Source: an uncultured Peptococcaceae bacterium | GTDB lineage: Bacteria; Bacillota; Peptococcia; Peptococcales; Peptococcaceae | Length of the DNA: 7,163 nt | Direction of reading: 5' to 3' | Assembly (NCBI GenBank): GCA_958451915.1 | Contig: CAUDRX010000120.1 | Span: 1 to 7,163, forward strand | The notes under the pieces: generated by a model | Database searches by the model: none | The model's input: only the letters and a program-made list of their open reading frames with translations | Told to the model about the DNA's origin: nothing | Position numbers and translations under genes: made by a program | In this document: positions 5,142-7,163 of the stretch, piece by piece | Numbering within the stretch: position 1 is the first letter of the stretch | Layout: every line of letters begins with the position of its first letter

Positions 5142-6047
5142 ATGATTGAGACACGTTTGCTTGTATATTACCTTGCGGTTTGTCGAGAACTTAACATTAC
5201 CAGGGCAGCGGAGTCACTGTATATTTCCCAGTCGACGCTCTCCAAGCAGATGCAGGATTTGGAGCGACAAATTGGTAAGACGCTTTTTTTGCGTCAACGT
5301 CAAGGACTGGTACTGACCGACGAAGGGATCTATCTGCGTGATCGTGCCAAGGAGATTGTGACGTTGTTGGAGCAAACAGAAACGGCTCTGACAAGTGAAG
5401 AGGAAACAATCTTCGGTGATGTTTCAATCGGCTGTGGCGAGACGGTGGCAATGGACATTATTGCAGGTCTGGTGGAAGAGTTTCATATGGACCATCCAGA
5501 AGTAGTGTTCCACTTCTTTAGTGGCGATGCCGATGCAGTAACAGAACGTATCGATAAGGGTCTCTGCGATATGGGGTTGCTTTTAGGTCCGATGCGTCAA
5601 GAGCGTTACGATTATCTTGCGTTACACGAAAAGGATGTGTACGGACTTTTGATGCGCGCAGATGATCCTTTGACAGCTCAGGAGGCAGTGAACATCGATC
5701 AGCTCAAGACGCTGCCGATCATCATGGCGGATCAAATGTTTGTCGGCCATCAAGATATCGACTGGTTTGGACATGATTCAAGTGTGTTGCCAATCGTTGC
5801 GACGATCAACTTAGTTTACAATGCGACATTTCTCGTGGAACACGGGGTAGGGTATGGATTTACGCTTGACCGCCTGGTCAATACTCATGGTCGCAATCTG
5901 ACTTTCCGACCAATTACACCGGAGCTTGCGGTCGATCTATATATCGTTACAAAAAAATATCAGGCTTTTTCCCCAGCGGTCAAAGCTTTCTACGATCGTT
6001 TGCGTGAGTACTGTCGTAAAAAAGCGGAAAACGGTGCGCCTGAGTAA
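5142..6047 (+). CDS. LysR-type transcriptional regulator
   Basis: A 301-residue DNA-binding regulator of normal LysR length. The N-terminal winged helix-turn-helix covers about residues 5-65: LVYYLAVCRELNITRAAESL, then YISQSTLSKQMQDLERQIG, then TLFLRQRQGLVLTDEG. A linker helix (about 66-88) leads into a periplasmic-binding-protein-like effector domain (about 90-295), with strands such as VSIGCGETVAMDIIAGLVEE and CDMGLLL. The inducer is unknown. By position it most likely controls the divergent aldo/keto reductase operon and itself, as is common for this family. Its 3' end forms one arm of a bidirectional terminator, and its TAA stop sits in the hairpin loop. Confidence 0.95.
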   Translation: MIETRLLVYYLAVCRELNITRAAESLYISQSTLSKQMQDLERQIGKTLFLRQRQGLVLTDEGIYLRDRAKEIVTLLEQTETALTSEEETIFGDVSIGCGETVAMDIIAGLVEEFHMDHPEVVFHFFSGDADAVTERIDKGLCDMGLLLGPMRQERYDYLALHEKDVYGLLMRADDPLTAQEAVNIDQLKTLPIIMADQMFVGHQDIDWFGHDSSVLPIVATINLVYNATFLVEHGVGYGFTLDRLVNTHGRNLTFRPITPELAVDLYIVTKKYQAFSPAVKAFYDRLREYCRKKAENGAPE

Positions 6048-6071
6048 ATTCTCAGCACCGTTTTCCGCTTT
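6021..6071. terminator. Bidirectional intrinsic terminator between LysR and methyltransferase genes
   Basis: Positions 6021-6036 (AAAGCGGAAAACGGTG) pair perfectly over 16 bases with 6056-6071. After a 3-base bulge, CTGAG (6040-6044) pairs with CTCAG (6051-6055), leaving a 6-base loop. On the plus strand the stem runs into TTTCATTTTCATT; on the minus strand it runs into a run of Ts. It therefore serves both converging genes. It overlaps the last codons of the LysR gene. Confidence 0.9.
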
Positions 6072-6095
6072 CATTTTCATTAGATAGATAATATT

Positions 6096-6680
6096 TTACT
6101 TTCGTGCGATTAAGCAAAGCCAGTCTTCTTCGTTCTGATCCACGGAGAATTCATTAAAGCCTGCTGCTTTGAGCAGGCTGATCAAGGTGAGCTTGTCATA
6201 TGGTTCAAGCCCATCGAACTTATCTGCCCATTCTGGCTTTTTGCCGTCTAGTTTATTGACAATCATAAAGAGGCCGCCCGGAATCAGTACTCGGTACACT
6301 TCACGAAAGCTTTCAAAAGGCCCTGGCCAGAAATATACCGTCTCAAATGCCGTTGCCAAGTCCAGACTCTCGCTCGCAAACGGCAACGCAACGACGCTAC
6401 CCTGGATGATTTCACACCGCTTCGTCACAATGCCTGCATGGTTTCGTTCTCTTGCCAATCGCACTGCAACTTCCGACAGATCCAGACCTATTACTTTAGC
6501 CAGCGGAAACATCTGAGCCAGCGCCGATACATTCCGTCCGTCGCCGCAGCCCAAATCTGCGATATCGATTGGTGAGAAAAGCTTTAAATGCGCGAGTCCC
6601 CACTGCCACAGCTTTTTATGTTGTTTCGCCATACGCTCATATTCTCTTGCCTCAGGATCAAACAAGTTTTTCAATGCCAT
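6096..6680 (-). CDS. Class I SAM-dependent methyltransferase
   Basis: A 194-residue cytoplasmic methyltransferase of the Methyltransf_11/25 type. Motif I, IADLGCGDGRN (about residues 40-50), binds S-adenosylmethionine; VIGLDLSE (about 63-70) holds the acidic residue that contacts the ribose; QGSVVALPFASESLDLATAF (93-112) gives motifs II-III; and VLIPGGLFMIVN (131-142) is the typical post-motif strand. The substrate cannot be told. ATG 6680 follows GGAGGG with good spacing. It has its own promoter at 6716-6743 and shares the terminator with the convergent LysR gene, so it is probably a single-gene unit unrelated to the redox genes. Confidence 0.92.
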   Translation of the reverse strand: MALKNLFDPEAREYERMAKQHKKLWQWGLAHLKLFSPIDIADLGCGDGRNVSALAQMFPLAKVIGLDLSEVAVRLARERNHAGIVTKRCEIIQGSVVALPFASESLDLATAFETVYFWPGPFESFREVYRVLIPGGLFMIVNKLDGKKPEWADKFDGLEPYDKLTLISLLKAAGFNEFSVDQNEEDWLCLIARK

Positions 6681-6715
6681 ATTATCCCTCCATCCGATGA
6701 AGCTGTCTTATTTTT

Positions 6716-6743
6716 ATTGTAGCATATTGTTCATTCCACGCAA
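6716..6743 (-). promoter_or_regulatory. Promoter of the methyltransferase gene
   Basis: On the minus strand, -35 TTGCGT (6743-6738), a 16-base spacer, and -10 TACAAT (6721-6716) preceded by an extended TGC. The leader to ATG 6680 would be about 30 bases. Confidence 0.6.
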
Positions 6744-7000
6744 GTATATGGTCGATAGCCTAAAGAGTATTGGCAGTCTCACATGCTGGAGTCAAAAATA
6801 CGATTGATAATATCTTCAATGCTTGTGCCATCATACTAACTATACGCAAAAAAGAAGTGTATCATTGAAGAATATATGCAGTAAGCCATTCACGCCCGCA
6901 ATATTGCCTCTACAAGAAAAGGTGTGAAAATATATGGTACTTCCTTTTTTCTCGAAAGATATTTGCTTAATTTGTTTTAGGTCGCGGCTCCAAATTAAAA
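6744..7000. other. AT-rich non-coding stretch with possible gene remnants
   Basis: No convincing gene with a ribosome binding site. On the minus strand about 6784-6837 reads YDGTSIEDIINRIFDSSM then TGA, which looks like a protein C-terminus, but it is preceded directly by TAG and then by low-quality sequence. It may be the tail of a lost gene. Base composition is visibly richer in A and T than the genes to the left. Confidence 0.35.
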
Positions 7001-7043
7001 TAGCAGGCCGAAGCCTGCTAAGATTTGTTTGCTCAATTTGTTT
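6962..7043. repeat. Imperfect direct repeat flanking the terminator hairpin
   Basis: TTTGCTTAATTTGTTT at 6962-6977 recurs as TTTGCTCAATTTGTTT at 7028-7043, one mismatch in 16, offset 66 bases. The right copy covers the last codons of the entering membrane-protein gene; the left copy lies beyond its terminator. This suggests a small duplication of the gene's 3' end. Confidence 0.45.
6992..7020 (-). terminator. UUCG-loop intrinsic terminator
   Basis: On the minus strand TAGCAGGC-TTCG-GCCTGCTA (7020-7001): an 8-base perfect stem with a C(UUCG)G tetraloop, followed by TTTTAATTT. It stands 12 bases after the stop of the reading frame entering from the right edge. Confidence 0.75.
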
Positions 7044-7163
7044 CAAAATATTTTGCTGCCTTTCGCACCTCCATTGCACAAATGAAATAAAACAAAGACA
7101 GGACGCAGGCGCAGATATTTTGTATTGTAAGATTCAATATCAGTGAAGTTACGCCAAACATCA
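7033..7163 (-). CDS. C-terminal end of a probable membrane protein (runs off right edge)
   Basis: An open frame from the right edge to TGA at 7033, 42 complete codons. It reads a hydrophobic stretch (about FGVTSLILNLTI and CACVLSLFYFICAM), ending with a basic tail EVRKAAKYFETN. This looks like a last transmembrane helix and a cytoplasmic tail. The hairpin terminator 12 bases downstream on the same strand supports a real gene end here. A second minus-strand frame is also open over much of this stretch, so the frame choice is not certain, and the family cannot be recognised. The ATG at 7161 is probably internal. Confidence 0.4.
   Translation of the reverse strand, partial: MFGVTSLILNLTIQNICACVLSLFYFICAMEVRKAAKYFETN

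Noticed and set aside
6840..7079. 79-codon minus-strand frame at the right end
   Set aside because: It reads through the UUCG terminator hairpin and has no good start; the frame ending at 7033 fits the terminator better.
1..7163. CRISPR array, tRNA, rRNA, insertion sequence or riboswitch
   Set aside because: No regularly spaced repeats, transposase motifs, paired terminal inverted repeats or recognisable RNA folds were found by eye.

Overview
The window looks like part of an anaerobic, low-to-moderate GC member of the Bacillota, possibly from the Negativicutes. The evidence is the strong AGGAGG-type ribosome binding sites, the sigma-A-like promoters, and the gene repertoire (DUF4405 cytochrome b-like membrane protein, flavodoxins, DUF362, cyclophilin-like protein, several aldo/keto reductases). 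The phylum call is moderate inference; the class is a guess.

Layout. Positions 1-5003 hold a long series of genes all on the minus strand. In order of transcription (right to left) they are: an aldo/keto reductase (5003-4134), a cyclophilin-like small protein (4108-3740), a lipoprotein flavodoxin interrupted by two in-frame TAG codons (3542-2868), a separate promoter with paired dyad repeats (about 2773-2818), a flavin reductase interrupted by one in-frame TAG (2741-2205), a DUF4405 membrane protein (2163-1396), a broken DUF362 remnant (1399-1147), a secreted or membrane-anchored C39-type cysteine peptidase (1112-348), and the start of a second, unrelated-subfamily aldo/keto reductase (308 to beyond the left edge). 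Divergent from the 5003 gene is a LysR-type regulator (5142-6047, plus strand), with back-to-back promoters in the 138-bp gap. A bidirectional terminator separates it from a convergent SAM-dependent methyltransferase (6680-6096, minus). The right end (6681-7163) is AT-rich and mostly non-coding. It contains a UUCG-loop terminator that appears to end a membrane-protein gene entering from the right.

How it fits together. The LysR regulator probably controls the divergent aldo/keto reductase and cyclophilin-like pair. Most of the remaining leftward genes have an electron-transfer theme: two flavodoxin-fold proteins, a probable b-haem or quinone-linked membrane protein, and a DUF362 protein. Three of these redox genes carry inactivating lesions (three TAG codons, one TAA, one frameshift and one truncation), while the cyclophilin-like protein, DUF4405, peptidase and complete aldo/keto reductase are intact. 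The simplest reading is an accessory redox island undergoing gene decay. A less likely alternative is amber readthrough of the two flavodoxin-fold genes, whose only lesions are TAG codons. I see no CRISPR array, rRNA, tRNA or recognisable transposase.
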